Part shown: piece after piece, positions 25,492-33,812 of the stretch
Position numbering within the stretch: the first letter of the stretch is position 1
How the letters are laid out: each line of letters begins with the position of its first letter
Origin: JBBREP01 sp038202885
GTDB lineage: Bacteria > Actinomycetota > Acidimicrobiia > IMCC26256 > PALSA-610
DNA length: 64,000 bases
Direction of reading: 5' to 3'
Assembly: GCA_038202885.1 (NCBI GenBank)
Contig: JBBREP010000011.1
Location: 1 to 64,000 of the forward strand
Position numbers and translations under genes: made by a program
The notes under the pieces: generated by a model
Told to the model about the DNA's origin: nothing
The model's input: only the letters and a program-made list of their open reading frames with translations
The model's database searches: none

Positions 25492-28400
25492 CACACCTCG
25501 AGGCGCAGTTGGCCGTCGCGGTGATACTCCTGCAACGAACGCACCTCGGGGGCGCGCTCGGTGAGTTCGGCGATTCCCTGCGCGGCCGCGATCGCTGCCG
25601 CGACCGTCGTCACACACGCGACGCCGTTCGTCAGTGCGCTGCGGCGGATGTGCATGCCGTCGGCACGCGGACCGCGGCCTCGCGGCGTATTGACAACGAG
25701 GTGCACTTCGCCCCCTGCGATGAGCTCCACCGCATCCACTGCGGCGGTGCCGTCGATGTCGAGTTCGTCACCGACCTTGGCGACCACGACCTCCACGACC
25801 ACGCCGTTCTCGCGTAAGAACGTCGCGGTGCCGCGCGTCGCCGCCAACGCGAAACCGAGGTCGGCAAAGCGTTGCGCGGCACGCAAGCCCTGTCGCTTGT
25901 CGCGATCAGCGAGCGAAAAGAACACCGCGCCGCGTTTGGGGAGATGGTTGCCCGCACCGGCTTGGCTCTTCGCGAAGGCGAGCCCGAAGCTCCTGTCGAT
26001 GCCCATCACCTCACCGGTCGAGCGCATCTCTGGGCCGAGCAGCGTGTCGACACCGGGGAACCGGGCAAACGGCAGCACGGCTTCCTTCACCGAAATGTGG
26101 CCGCCGCCGGCTGGCGGCGACAACAGGCCTTCGACGCGGAGTTGTTCCAGCGTGGCACCAAGCATGATGCGCGCCGCGACCTTCGCGAGCGGCACGCCGG
26201 TCGCCTTGCTCACGAATGGGATCGTGCGGCTGGCCCGAGGGTTGGCTTCGAGTACGAATACGGCGTCGTCTTTGACGGCGTACTGCACGTTGATCGGACC
26301 GATCACGTCGAGCGCTTCGGCGAGCTGGCGAGTGTGAGCTTCCAGCGTCTGCACGACCTCGGCCGACAGCGTGGGCGCTGGGATCGCGCACGCCGAGTCG
26401 CCGCTGTGCACCCCGGCTTCTTCGATGTGCTCCATCACGCCACCGATCAAGACCTCACCGGTGCGATCGCGCAACGCATCGACGTCGACTTCGATGGCGT
26501 CTTCGAGGAAACGATCCACGAGTGCGGGGCGTTCAGCCGACAACCCGCCTTCGCGTCCGAGCGAACCCGTCACGGCGAGCTCGCCCATGGCGCGCCGCAA
26601 CTCCGAATCGTCGTACACGATCTCCATGGCGCGGCCACCGAGCACGTACGAGGGGCGTACCAGCACCGGGTAACCGACCTGGCGAGCGATCTCGACCGCG
26701 CGATCGGCATCGCTCGCCGTACCCCCGGGAGGTTGTGGGATCCCCAACTTCTCGCACACTGCGTTGAAGCGTTCGCGGTCCTCCGCGAGATCGATGCTGT
26801 CGGGCGAAGTACCGAGAATCGTGAAACCCTCCGCTTCGAGGAGGTGCGACAATTTCAGCGGCGTCTGGCCGCCGAGCGCCACCACGACGCCGCTGAGTTC
26901 GCCGAGTTCCTGCAGTCGTTCGCACACGTTGAGAACGTCTTCGGACGTGAGCGGTTCGAAAAAGAGGCGGTCGCTCGTGTCGTAGTCGGTCGAGACGGTC
27001 TCTGGGTTGCAGTTGACCATCACCGTCTCGTAGCCGGCGTCGGACAGCGCGAACGCTGCGTGCACGCAGCAATAGTCGAACTCGACGCCCTGACCGATGC
27101 GGTTCGGGCCACTACCGAGAATCACCACGGCCGGCCTGTCGTACGGCGCAACCTCGTCGGTGTCTTCGTAGGTGCCGTAGTGGTATGGCGTCTCGGCCTT
27201 GAACTCGGCTGAACAGGTGTCAACGGTCTTGTACGTGACGCGCACCCCTGCCGCGATCCTCGCCGCACGCACGGCGCGTTCGCCGACATTCCAGAGATAA
27301 CCAAGTTGGGCGTCGGCGAAACCCATGCGCTTCGCGGCGCGCCAATCGGCTCGGGTCATGGCGTCGAACCCGACGCCGGCGAGGTATTCGCGCGCCTCGA
27401 CAATTTGGAGGATCTGATCGAGAAACCATGGGTCGATGCCCGTCATCTCGTGCATCCGGTCGACGTCCACGAACGCTCGCAGCGCAGCTTCGACGTCGAA
27501 GATGCGGTCGGGCGTGGCGACTCCGGCTCGCCGCAGCAACTCGTTGCTGTCGACGCCGTCGTAGGCGCGTTCGGCCGGATCGCAGTTGAGTCCGGCCCGA
27601 CCGGTCTCGAGCGAACGCAGGGCCTTTTGGAGCGACTCGGTGAACGTGCGGCCGATCGCCATGACTTCGCCCACCGATTGCATCTGCGTGCCGAGCACCG
27701 GGGCCGCGCCCGGGAGCTTTTCGAACGCCCACCGCGGGATCTTGGTGACGACGTAGTCGATCGTGGGCTCGAAGCTGGCCGGTGTGACCCTGGTGATGTC
27801 GTTGCGGATCTCGTCGAGCGTGTACCCCACTGCGAGCTTGGCTGCAATCTTCGCGATCGGGAACCCCGTGGCTTTCGACGCGAGCGCTGACGATCGCGAC
27901 ACGCGCGGATTCATCTCGATGATGATCATCTCGCCATCGCGCGGGTTGACCGCGAACTGCACGTTCGAACCACCGGTGTCGACACCAATGCGACGAATAC
28001 ACGCGAACGCGGCGTCGCGCATGTGCTGGTACTCGACGTCGGTCAGCGTCTGGATCGGAGCGACGGTGATCGACTCGCCGGTGTGCACACCCATTGGATC
28101 CACGTTCTCGATGGAGCAGATGACGACGCAGTTGTCGGCGCGGTCGCGCATGAGCTCGAGCTCGTACTCCTTCCAACCGACGACCGAGCGTTCGATGAGG
28201 ATCTCCGAGATCGGGCTCGCGGCCAGGCCACGGGCCGCGATCCGCAACATCTCGTCGGGTTCGGTCGCGATGCCAGTGCCGCCGCCACCGAGGATGAACG
28301 ACGGCCGGACGATGAGCGGGTAGCCCACCCGTTCGGCGGTCGCCATCGCCTCTTCGACCGAATGGGCGATGCCCGACGCCGGCACGTTCAAGCCGATCTC

Positions 28401-28811
28401 CTGCATCGCACTCTTGAAGAGCTGACGATCCTCGGCGGTGCGGATCGCGTCGATGCTCGCACCGATCAACTCGACACCGTGCTCTTGCACCACACCCGCT
28501 TCGTGCAGCGCGATCGCGAGGTTGAGCGCAGTCTGGCCGCCGAGTGTGGGCAGCAATGCTTGCGGCCGCTCCTTGGCGATGATCTGTGCGAGCGTCGGTA
28601 CGTCGAGCGGCTCGATGTATGTGGCATCGGCGAAGTCGGGGTCGGTCATGATCGTGGCCGGGTTCGAATTCACCAGCACAACGCGATAACCCTCGTCGCG
28701 CAGCACTCGACAGGCCTGCGTCCCCGAGTAGTCGAACTCGCACGCCTGGCCGATCACGATCGGCCCCGAACCGATCAAGAGAATCGTCTCAATATCGTCC
28801 CGCCGAGGCAT
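25491..28811 (-). CDS. carB: Carbamoyl-phosphate synthase, large subunit
   Basis: CarB makes carbamoyl phosphate from bicarbonate, ammonia and two ATP. From ATG 28811 the 1106-residue protein starts MPRRDDIETILLIGSGPIVI. It has two ATP-grasp halves: the first with IVRPSFILGGGGTGIA and NPRVSRSSALASKATG, the second with VVILGSGPNRIGQGVEFDYC and VLVRPSYVLGGRAMEI. The C-terminal MGS-like allosteric domain (ATRGTATFLRENGV, VNTPRGRG) is complete. It is separated from carA by 126 bases that hold a dispersed repeat, unlike the tight junctions elsewhere in the operon. Confidence 0.98.
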   Translation of the reverse strand: MPRRDDIETILLIGSGPIVIGQACEFDYSGTQACRVLRDEGYRVVLVNSNPATIMTDPDFADATYIEPLDVPTLAQIIAKERPQALLPTLGGQTALNLAIALHEAGVVQEHGVELIGASIDAIRTAEDRQLFKSAMQEIGLNVPASGIAHSVEEAMATAERVGYPLIVRPSFILGGGGTGIATEPDEMLRIAARGLAASPISEILIERSVVGWKEYELELMRDRADNCVVICSIENVDPMGVHTGESITVAPIQTLTDVEYQHMRDAAFACIRRIGVDTGGSNVQFAVNPRDGEMIIIEMNPRVSRSSALASKATGFPIAKIAAKLAVGYTLDEIRNDITRVTPASFEPTIDYVVTKIPRWAFEKLPGAAPVLGTQMQSVGEVMAIGRTFTESLQKALRSLETGRAGLNCDPAERAYDGVDSNELLRRAGVATPDRIFDVEAALRAFVDVDRMHEMTGIDPWFLDQILQIVEAREYLAGVGFDAMTRADWRAAKRMGFADAQLGYLWNVGERAVRAARIAAGVRVTYKTVDTCSAEFKAETPYHYGTYEDTDEVAPYDRPAVVILGSGPNRIGQGVEFDYCCVHAAFALSDAGYETVMVNCNPETVSTDYDTSDRLFFEPLTSEDVLNVCERLQELGELSGVVVALGGQTPLKLSHLLEAEGFTILGTSPDSIDLAEDRERFNAVCEKLGIPQPPGGTASDADRAVEIARQVGYPVLVRPSYVLGGRAMEIVYDDSELRRAMGELAVTGSLGREGGLSAERPALVDRFLEDAIEVDVDALRDRTGEVLIGGVMEHIEEAGVHSGDSACAIPAPTLSAEVVQTLEAHTRQLAEALDVIGPINVQYAVKDDAVFVLEANPRASRTIPFVSKATGVPLAKVAARIMLGATLEQLRVEGLLSPPAGGGHISVKEAVLPFARFPGVDTLLGPEMRSTGEVMGIDRSFGLAFAKSQAGAGNHLPKRGAVFFSLADRDKRQGLRAAQRFADLGFALAATRGTATFLRENGVVVEVVVAKVGDELDIDGTAAVDAVELIAGGEVHLVVNTPRGRGPRADGMHIRRSALTNGVACVTTVAAAIAAAQGIAELTERAPEVRSLQEYHRDGQLRLEV

Positions 28812-28815
28812 CTCT

Positions 28816-28900
28816 ACTGCGCCTGCTTCGCCCGGCGCTGCGAGCTTCCTTCGCACCCGGGTCGCTCGTTACTACTGGTCGCTGCCGGGCTGCTCTGGTC
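28816..28900 (-). repeat. Dispersed intergenic repeat, copy A
   Basis: The minus strand reads GAGCAGCCCGGCAGCGA, later GAGCGACCCGGGTGCGAAGG, then GCTCGCAGCGCCGGGCGAAG followed by CAGGCGC. It matches copy B over about 80 bases with one 6-base gap. It lies 3' of carA and ends a few bases before the carB ATG. The GCGCC/GGCGC arms can form a hairpin. Confidence 0.75.
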
Positions 28901-28937
28901 GCGGCCCCTGAATTCCTTTGCTCGCAACATCACGGCA

Positions 28938-30026
28938 CTACCCAGCTCTCATGAGGTCGACGAAGTCGCGGAAGAGGTAGCGCGCGTCGTGGGGACCGGG
29001 GCCGGCTTCGGGGTGATATTGCACCGAAAAGGCGCGCAGTTCCTCGCTCCGCAAGCCTTCGACGTCGCCATCGTTGAGATTGAGATGGGTCACGACCGTG
29101 CCCGCGGGAAGCGCGCGCCCCGACACCGCGTAATTGTGGTTCTGACTCGTGATCTCGACCCGACCAGTGGAGAGCTGGCGAACGGGGTGATTGCCCCCGT
29201 GATGACCGAAGCGCAGCTTGAACGTGCTTGCGCCGAGCGCGAGCGACATGATCTGGTGGCCGAGACAGATGCCGAACATCGGCACCAGTCCGAGCAATTC
29301 GCGCACCGTGTCGATCCCGCCGGTGACCGCAGCCGGGTCGCCGGGTCCGTTCGACAAGAACACCCCGTCGGGTTCGCGAGCGAGGATGTCGGCCGCGCTG
29401 GTCCAGGCCGGCACCACCTCCACTTGCACGCCGGCATCGGCGAGGCGGTGCATGATCGATGCCTTGATGCCGTAGTCGATCGCGACCACGAAGAAGGGCG
29501 CGTCGGCGCGCCCCACCGTGTACGCCTCGCGGGTGGTCACTTCGGTGGCGAGGTCTTTGCCATCGGTGCCGCCGTCGGTCTTGGCCGCAAGCAGGAGATC
29601 GCTCTCGGTCGCGCTGCCAAACGCGCCTGGCATCGCGCCGACGTCGCGTAGATGGCGCGTCAAGCGGCGGGTGTCGATACCGCTGATCCCGGCCACATCA
29701 TGGCGCTGCAGGAAACGCTCGAGGTCGTCCTTGGCCCGCCAGTTACTCGTGCGCCGCGAGAGGTCGCGCACGATGATGCCGCGACATCGGGGCGCGGCAC
29801 TCTCGTCGTCGTGCGGGTTACACCCGTAGTTGCCGATGTGTGGATAGGTGAACGTGACGATCTGCCCGGCGTAACTCGGATCGGTGAGGATCTCCTGGTA
29901 GCCGCTGAGCGCAGTGTTGAAGACCACCTCGCCGACCGCGATCCCCGATTCGGGCACGTGACCCACAAGTTCGCCTTCGAATCGCTCACCGTCGGCGAGC
30001 ACGAGCACGCCCGCTGCCCTCGTCAT
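28938..30026 (-). CDS. carA: Carbamoyl-phosphate synthase, small (glutaminase) subunit
   Basis: CarA releases ammonia from glutamine for CarB. In the 362-residue protein the N-terminal domain has FNTALSGYQEILTDPSYAGQ and HIGNYGCNPHDDES. The class I glutamine amidotransferase domain has the nucleophile Cys in MFGICLGHQIM and the His/Glu pair in VQYHPEAGPGPHD; SQNHNYAV is also typical. The order carA-carB is kept, but the gap between them carries repeat copy A. Confidence 0.97.
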   Translation of the reverse strand: MTRAAGVLVLADGERFEGELVGHVPESGIAVGEVVFNTALSGYQEILTDPSYAGQIVTFTYPHIGNYGCNPHDDESAAPRCRGIIVRDLSRRTSNWRAKDDLERFLQRHDVAGISGIDTRRLTRHLRDVGAMPGAFGSATESDLLLAAKTDGGTDGKDLATEVTTREAYTVGRADAPFFVVAIDYGIKASIMHRLADAGVQVEVVPAWTSAADILAREPDGVFLSNGPGDPAAVTGGIDTVRELLGLVPMFGICLGHQIMSLALGASTFKLRFGHHGGNHPVRQLSTGRVEITSQNHNYAVSGRALPAGTVVTHLNLNDGDVEGLRSEELRAFSVQYHPEAGPGPHDARYLFRDFVDLMRAG

Positions 30027-30063
30027 CGTGTGCCCTCCATCGTCGAGACGTCGTGCTGGGCTG

Positions 30064-31377
30064 TCATCGTTGCGCCTCGCCGTGGATCACTGTCGGCGTG
30101 CCCGACAGCACTGTGTGGCGCACCCGACCGGTGAGCTTCACGCCGTCCCAAGGATCGTTGCGGCTCTTGGACGCGCTCGATGCCGATTCACGCACCCACG
30201 TCACGGTCGGGTCGATCACACACAGATTCGCGACGGCGCCGGGGGCCACCGGGCCTCCGTGCACACCATTGAGCCCGGCGATCGCGGCCGGTTGCCACGA
30301 CATGCGCGCCAGCACCCCTTGCATCCCGAGGTGGCCTGGACTGACGAGTTGGGTGATCGCGACGGCGAGCGCGGTTTCGACCCCGAGCATCCCCGGCGGC
30401 GCCTCCTCGAACGGCACGGCCTTGGTCTCCGACGCGTGCGGCGCGTGATCGGTGGCGATCGCGTCGATCGTGCCGTCGACCAGCGCGGCGAACACGCCAG
30501 CCCGATCCGATTCCTCGCGCAGCGGCGGGTTCATCTTGAACGTGGCGTTGTAGTCGCTGCACATCTCGTCGGTGAACGTGAAGTGTTGTGGTGTGCATTC
30601 GGCCGTCACGCGCAACCCGTGTGCCTTCGCCTCGCGCACGAGCGCGGCGGCTCCCGCGGTACTCAGGTGCAGCACGTGATAGCGGCCGCCGGTGAGGCGC
30701 GCGAGTTCCAAGTCGCGCGCGACGATCGTGATCTCGGCCGCGGCCGGACGTCCGACAATCCCAAGTCGCGACGACCACGCGCCCTCGTGCATGTGGCCAC
30801 CACGCACGAGCGCCGGATCTTCTGCGTGTTGCGCGACGACGGCGCCGGCAAGCGCAGTCGAGTATTCGAAGGCGCGGCGCATCACGCCGGCATCGGCGAC
30901 ACAATCACCATCGTCGGTGAAGATGCGCACACCGAGGTCGTACAGCTCGCCCATCGGCGCTAGCTGTACGCCGGCGCGCCCCATCGTGATGCAGCCCGCC
31001 GGGCAGACATCGACGAGGCCCACGGCGCGTCCCCGGGCCAGCACGGCCTGCACTACGGCGGCATCATCGAGCGGCGGGTCGGTGTTCGGCATGCACACGA
31101 CCGCGGTACAACCGCCGAGCGCGGCTGCACGAGAGCCGGTTTCGATGGTCTCGCTCTCCTCGCGGCCCGGTTCGCGCAAGTGCACCTGGATGTCGACGAG
31201 TCCGGGCGCCACGATCGCGTCGGCGGCGTCGAGCACGAGTGCGCCCTGCGGCGCATCGATCGAGGCACTGACGTCGAGGATGCGGCCGTCGCGCACAAGT
31301 ACGTCGGCGCGCACGCCGGCGGGCGGCGTCGTGGCATCGATGATCGTACCCCCGCGAACGACGATCGTGTCAGACAA
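30064..31377 (-). CDS. pyrC: Dihydroorotase, class I, with altered metal motif
   Basis: PyrC closes carbamoyl-aspartate to dihydroorotate. I place the start at TTG 31377 because a perfect AGGAGG lies five bases upstream; this gives 437 residues beginning LSDTIVVRGGTIIDA. The His-x-His motif reads GLVDIQVHLREPG: the first metal His is Gln. Other ligand regions look intact: FTDDGDCV (Asp), QHAEDPAL (His), VLHLSTAGA (His) and IDAIATDHAPH (catalytic Asp). The enzyme may use one metal less, or rely on a partner such as PyrB as in inactive DHOase complexes. Overlaps pyrB by 8 bases. Confidence 0.93.
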   Translation of the reverse strand: MSDTIVVRGGTIIDATTPPAGVRADVLVRDGRILDVSASIDAPQGALVLDAADAIVAPGLVDIQVHLREPGREESETIETGSRAAALGGCTAVVCMPNTDPPLDDAAVVQAVLARGRAVGLVDVCPAGCITMGRAGVQLAPMGELYDLGVRIFTDDGDCVADAGVMRRAFEYSTALAGAVVAQHAEDPALVRGGHMHEGAWSSRLGIVGRPAAAEITIVARDLELARLTGGRYHVLHLSTAGAAALVREAKAHGLRVTAECTPQHFTFTDEMCSDYNATFKMNPPLREESDRAGVFAALVDGTIDAIATDHAPHASETKAVPFEEAPPGMLGVETALAVAITQLVSPGHLGMQGVLARMSWQPAAIAGLNGVHGGPVAPGAVANLCVIDPTVTWVRESASSASKSRNDPWDGVKLTGRVRHTVLSGTPTVIHGEAQR

Positions 31378-32296
31378 CGGGGCCTCCTGTGCCAACGAGT
31401 TCGTACAGCACCGCCATGCGGACCGCCACGCCGTTCGCGACCTGTTCGGTCACGAGCGATCGGGGTGAATCGGCCACGTCGTCGGCGATCTCGATGCCTC
31501 GGTTCATCGGGCCAGGGTGCATCACGACGGTATCGAGCTTGAGTCGAGCCGCGCGTTCGCTCGTCATCCCCCACCGCGCCGTGTACTCGCGCAGCGATGG
31601 GAACAACGCCGCGGCGATGCGTTCGCGCTGGATGCGCAAGAGATACACGACATCGACCTCGCCGAGCACGTCATCGAGATCGTGGTGCGTTTTCACACCC
31701 CAGCCTTCGACCGACTCAGGGAGCAGCGTGGGCGGGCCGACCAACGTGACCTCGCAGCCGAGTTCGGTCAGTAACTTCACGTTGCTGCGCGCCACGCGCG
31801 AGTGGCGCACGTCGCCGACGATCACGACGCGCGTGCCGTCGAGCGACGGCCCGAGCCGGCGGCGCAGGGTGAACGCGTCGAGCAGTGCTTGTGTCGGGTG
31901 CTCGTGGCATCCATCGCCGGCGTTGATGACCGAGGCCGTCGACCACTTCGCGACGAGTTGCGGCGCTCCGCTCGCGCTATGGCGCACCACGATCGCGTCG
32001 ACGCCCATCGCCTCGATCGTCTGGACCGTGTCGAGCAGGCTTTCGCCCTTGTTCACCGACGATGTCGACACCGAGAAGGTCATGGTGTCGGCCGAGAGGC
32101 GCTTCGCTGCGGTCTCGAACGACAGGCGCGTGCGCGTGGAGTCTTCGTAGAACAAGCTCACAACGGTCTTGGCGCGCAGCGCCGGAACCTTCGGCATCTC
32201 GCGGCGGGTCACCTCGAGAAACGACTCGCTTCGGTCGAGCAGCGCTTCGATACCGGCACGCCCGCCGAGGTCGTCGACCGACAACAGGTGCTTCAC
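31370..32296 (-). CDS. pyrB: Aspartate carbamoyltransferase, catalytic subunit
   Basis: ATCase joins carbamoyl phosphate and aspartate. The 308-residue protein has the carbamoyl-phosphate loop YEDSTRTRLSFETAAKRL, the mobile-loop Ser/Lys segment SVNKGESLLDT, DGCHEHPTQALLDAFTLRR, and the aspartate-site region YLLRIQRERI with MHPGPMNRGIEI near the end. No regulatory pyrI is present, as is usual in actinobacteria. Its start overlaps the pyrR stop by 4 bases (ATGA), and its 3' end overlaps pyrC. Confidence 0.98.
   Translation of the reverse strand: MKHLLSVDDLGGRAGIEALLDRSESFLEVTRREMPKVPALRAKTVVSLFYEDSTRTRLSFETAAKRLSADTMTFSVSTSSVNKGESLLDTVQTIEAMGVDAIVVRHSASGAPQLVAKWSTASVINAGDGCHEHPTQALLDAFTLRRRLGPSLDGTRVVIVGDVRHSRVARSNVKLLTELGCEVTLVGPPTLLPESVEGWGVKTHHDLDDVLGEVDVVYLLRIQRERIAAALFPSLREYTARWGMTSERAARLKLDTVVMHPGPMNRGIEIADDVADSPRSLVTEQVANGVAVRMAVLYELVGTGGPVV
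31383..31388 (-). promoter_or_regulatory. Shine-Dalgarno for the TTG start of pyrC
   Basis: The minus strand has AGGAGG, five bases before TTG 31377, inside the last codons of pyrB. It decides the pyrC start against an upstream in-frame codon at 31395. Confidence 0.75.
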
Positions 32297-32937
32297 GCGA
32301 CCGGCCCCCAGAGCTCGACGACGTCATCGCCGCCGTCGTGTTCGGCCAGGCGCACTCGCACGTCCTCAGCGAGGCTCGTGGGCAGGTTCTTGCCGACGTA
32401 ATCGGCTCGGATCGGCAGCTCACGGTGGCCGCGGTCGACCAGTACCGCGAGTTGGACCGAGCGCGGCCGCCCAAGGTCCTTCAGCGCATCGAGCGCGGCG
32501 CGCACCGTGCGACCGGTGTAGAGCACATCGTCAACCAGGACGACGACACGGTCCGCGGTATCGGGCACCTCGGTCGGACCGCTGGGCGCGACGGGGCGCA
32601 GGCCGATGTCGTCGCGGAAGAAGGCGATGTCGAGCGTTCCGACCGGCGGACGGATGCCTTCGAACGAGGCGATGGCGTCCGCGATGCGGTCCGCGAGCTC
32701 GACGCCGCGCGAATAGAGCCCGACGAGGACGATGCCGTCAGCGCCGTGGTTGCGTTCGACGATCTCGTGAGCAATGCGGGTGAGCGACCGCCGCAGCGTG
32801 TCGGCGTCGAACACTCTGGTCCTGAACGCGAAAACGCCGCCGAAAGGATCGGCGGCGTCGGGCGTGTCGTTCGCCTGGTTCGTCTCGTTCGTCTTGCTCG
32901 ATTGTGTCGCCCCGTGCGGGGCCGGGTGTTGCGACAT
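32293..32937 (-). CDS. pyrR: PyrR regulator / uracil phosphoribosyltransferase
   Basis: PyrR binds pyr mRNA when UMP is high and has UPRTase activity. The 214-residue protein has a disordered N-terminal tail of about 35 residues, then VFDADTLRRSLTRIAHEIVE, GIVLVGLYSRGVELADRI, DIAFFRDDIG and the PRPP loop VVLVDDVLYTGRTVRAALDA. The end region (LVDRGHRELPIRADYVGKN) is canonical. It leads the pyr operon. A hairpin matching the PyrR-binding loop sits next to its own ribosome site, so autoregulation of translation is likely. Confidence 0.96.
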   Translation of the reverse strand: MSQHPAPHGATQSSKTNETNQANDTPDAADPFGGVFAFRTRVFDADTLRRSLTRIAHEIVERNHGADGIVLVGLYSRGVELADRIADAIASFEGIRPPVGTLDIAFFRDDIGLRPVAPSGPTEVPDTADRVVVLVDDVLYTGRTVRAALDALKDLGRPRSVQLAVLVDRGHRELPIRADYVGKNLPTSLAEDVRVRLAEHDGGDDVVELWGPVA

Positions 32938-32949
32938 CAGTTCCTCCGT

Positions 32950-32969
32950 AGAGATCTCTCAGGATCTCT
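32950..32969 (-). promoter_or_regulatory. Likely PyrR-binding hairpin over the pyrR ribosome site
   Basis: The leader RNA reads AGAGAUCCUGAGAGAUCUCU: a 7-bp stem and loop CUGAGA. The PyrR consensus loop contains UCCAGAGAG; here it is UCCUGAGAG, one change. The hairpin ends two bases before the Shine-Dalgarno GGAGGA (32947-32942), and the ATG is at 32937. Mycobacterial PyrR is described as blocking translation through such a hairpin, which fits this arrangement. A possible -10 box TATATT lies at 32995-32990. Confidence 0.65.
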
Positions 32970-33010
32970 TTCACGGTGCGGTCCTCGCCAATATAGCAAC
33001 GCCCCACTCC

Positions 33011-33057
33011 CGTGGTCCCATCAGAAGCCAGAAAAGTGCCCTTCTTGTGGGACCACG
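33011..33057 (-). terminator. Long hairpin between the secreted-protein gene and pyrR
   Basis: CGTGGTCCCA (33011-33020) and TGGGACCACG (33048-33057) are perfect inverted arms. Inside them, AGAAG (33023-33027) pairs with CTTCT (33041-33045) after a 2/2 internal loop. It begins 5 bases after the stop of the upstream gene, so it probably terminates that transcript and insulates pyrR. No U tract follows. Confidence 0.6.
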
Positions 33058-33062
33058 GCGCG

Positions 33063-33737
33063 CTAGGGCTTGAGCGTGACGACGAGCTTGAGCGAGCCGA
33101 CGTTGTCCTTGTAGTAGTGCGCGCACCCATACTGGGGGTCGGCCGGTTTCGGCCACGGACCGTCGACGAAGCCGAGCACGAGTTTGGTCGCGCCCGACGG
33201 CACGACGAACTCTTGGACGCGGCCGGTCGTCGTGCTCCCGTTACCGATGAAGAACACTTGGTTCTTCGGTGGCGCCAGGACCCAGAAGTTGGTGCCGCCG
33301 GTGTACGGACCGGGCGTCGGGCCGGGGCCGACAAAGGCACCGACGAGCGCGCCGATCCGCATCGCTTTGACCGCGGAGAGACCGTTCATGGGTTTCACGG
33401 TGGTCGCCAGTCCCGATCCGCCGTCGGCGCCGTGGAGTCGGTCGTGCGCCGGGTTCACGCCCATGGACTCCTGACCGCTCGAGCGGACCGTGACGCGCCG
33501 CTCCGATCCGATCTGCAACGCCACCGGTCGCTGCGCGTGGGGCAAGTACGAGATCTTGCAGGGGCCGCCGCCGAGTCCGCCGAAGAACACCGCGCCGCGC
33601 GCGTCCACGGTGCCGACGAAACGTCGAGTCGCGGCCGCCTTCGCCGCAAGGGCTGGCGGCGCGCCGATACCAGCGCCGCCAAGCACGACGATTCCGAACC
33701 AGACACCGAACACTCGTCGCAACACAATCGCACCCAT
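33063..33737 (-). CDS. Secreted protein of unknown function
   Basis: The 224-residue product has a clear Sec signal peptide (residues 1-31, hydrophobic core FGVWFGIVVLGGAGIG, cleavage after ALA). The mature part is rich in Gly, Val and Pro and ends in a likely beta-sandwich: VPSGATKLVLGFVDG followed by GSLKLVVTLKP. The pattern 'VPxGATxLxLG...DNxGS' recurs in secreted jelly-roll or lectin-like proteins, but no family can be named safely. It lies between the transglutaminase-like gene and the pyr operon and ends in a strong hairpin. Confidence 0.75.
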   Translation of the reverse strand: MGAIVLRRVFGVWFGIVVLGGAGIGAPPALAAKAAATRRFVGTVDARGAVFFGGLGGGPCKISYLPHAQRPVALQIGSERRVTVRSSGQESMGVNPAHDRLHGADGGSGLATTVKPMNGLSAVKAMRIGALVGAFVGPGPTPGPYTGGTNFWVLAPPKNQVFFIGNGSTTTGRVQEFVVPSGATKLVLGFVDGPWPKPADPQYGCAHYYKDNVGSLKLVVTLKP

Positions 33738-33812
33738 CTCCGACGTTGGAGAACGCAGCCATCCCCACCGTTCGAGAGAAGTACCCCTGATCCAAAGGCC
33801 CCAAACGTGCGA

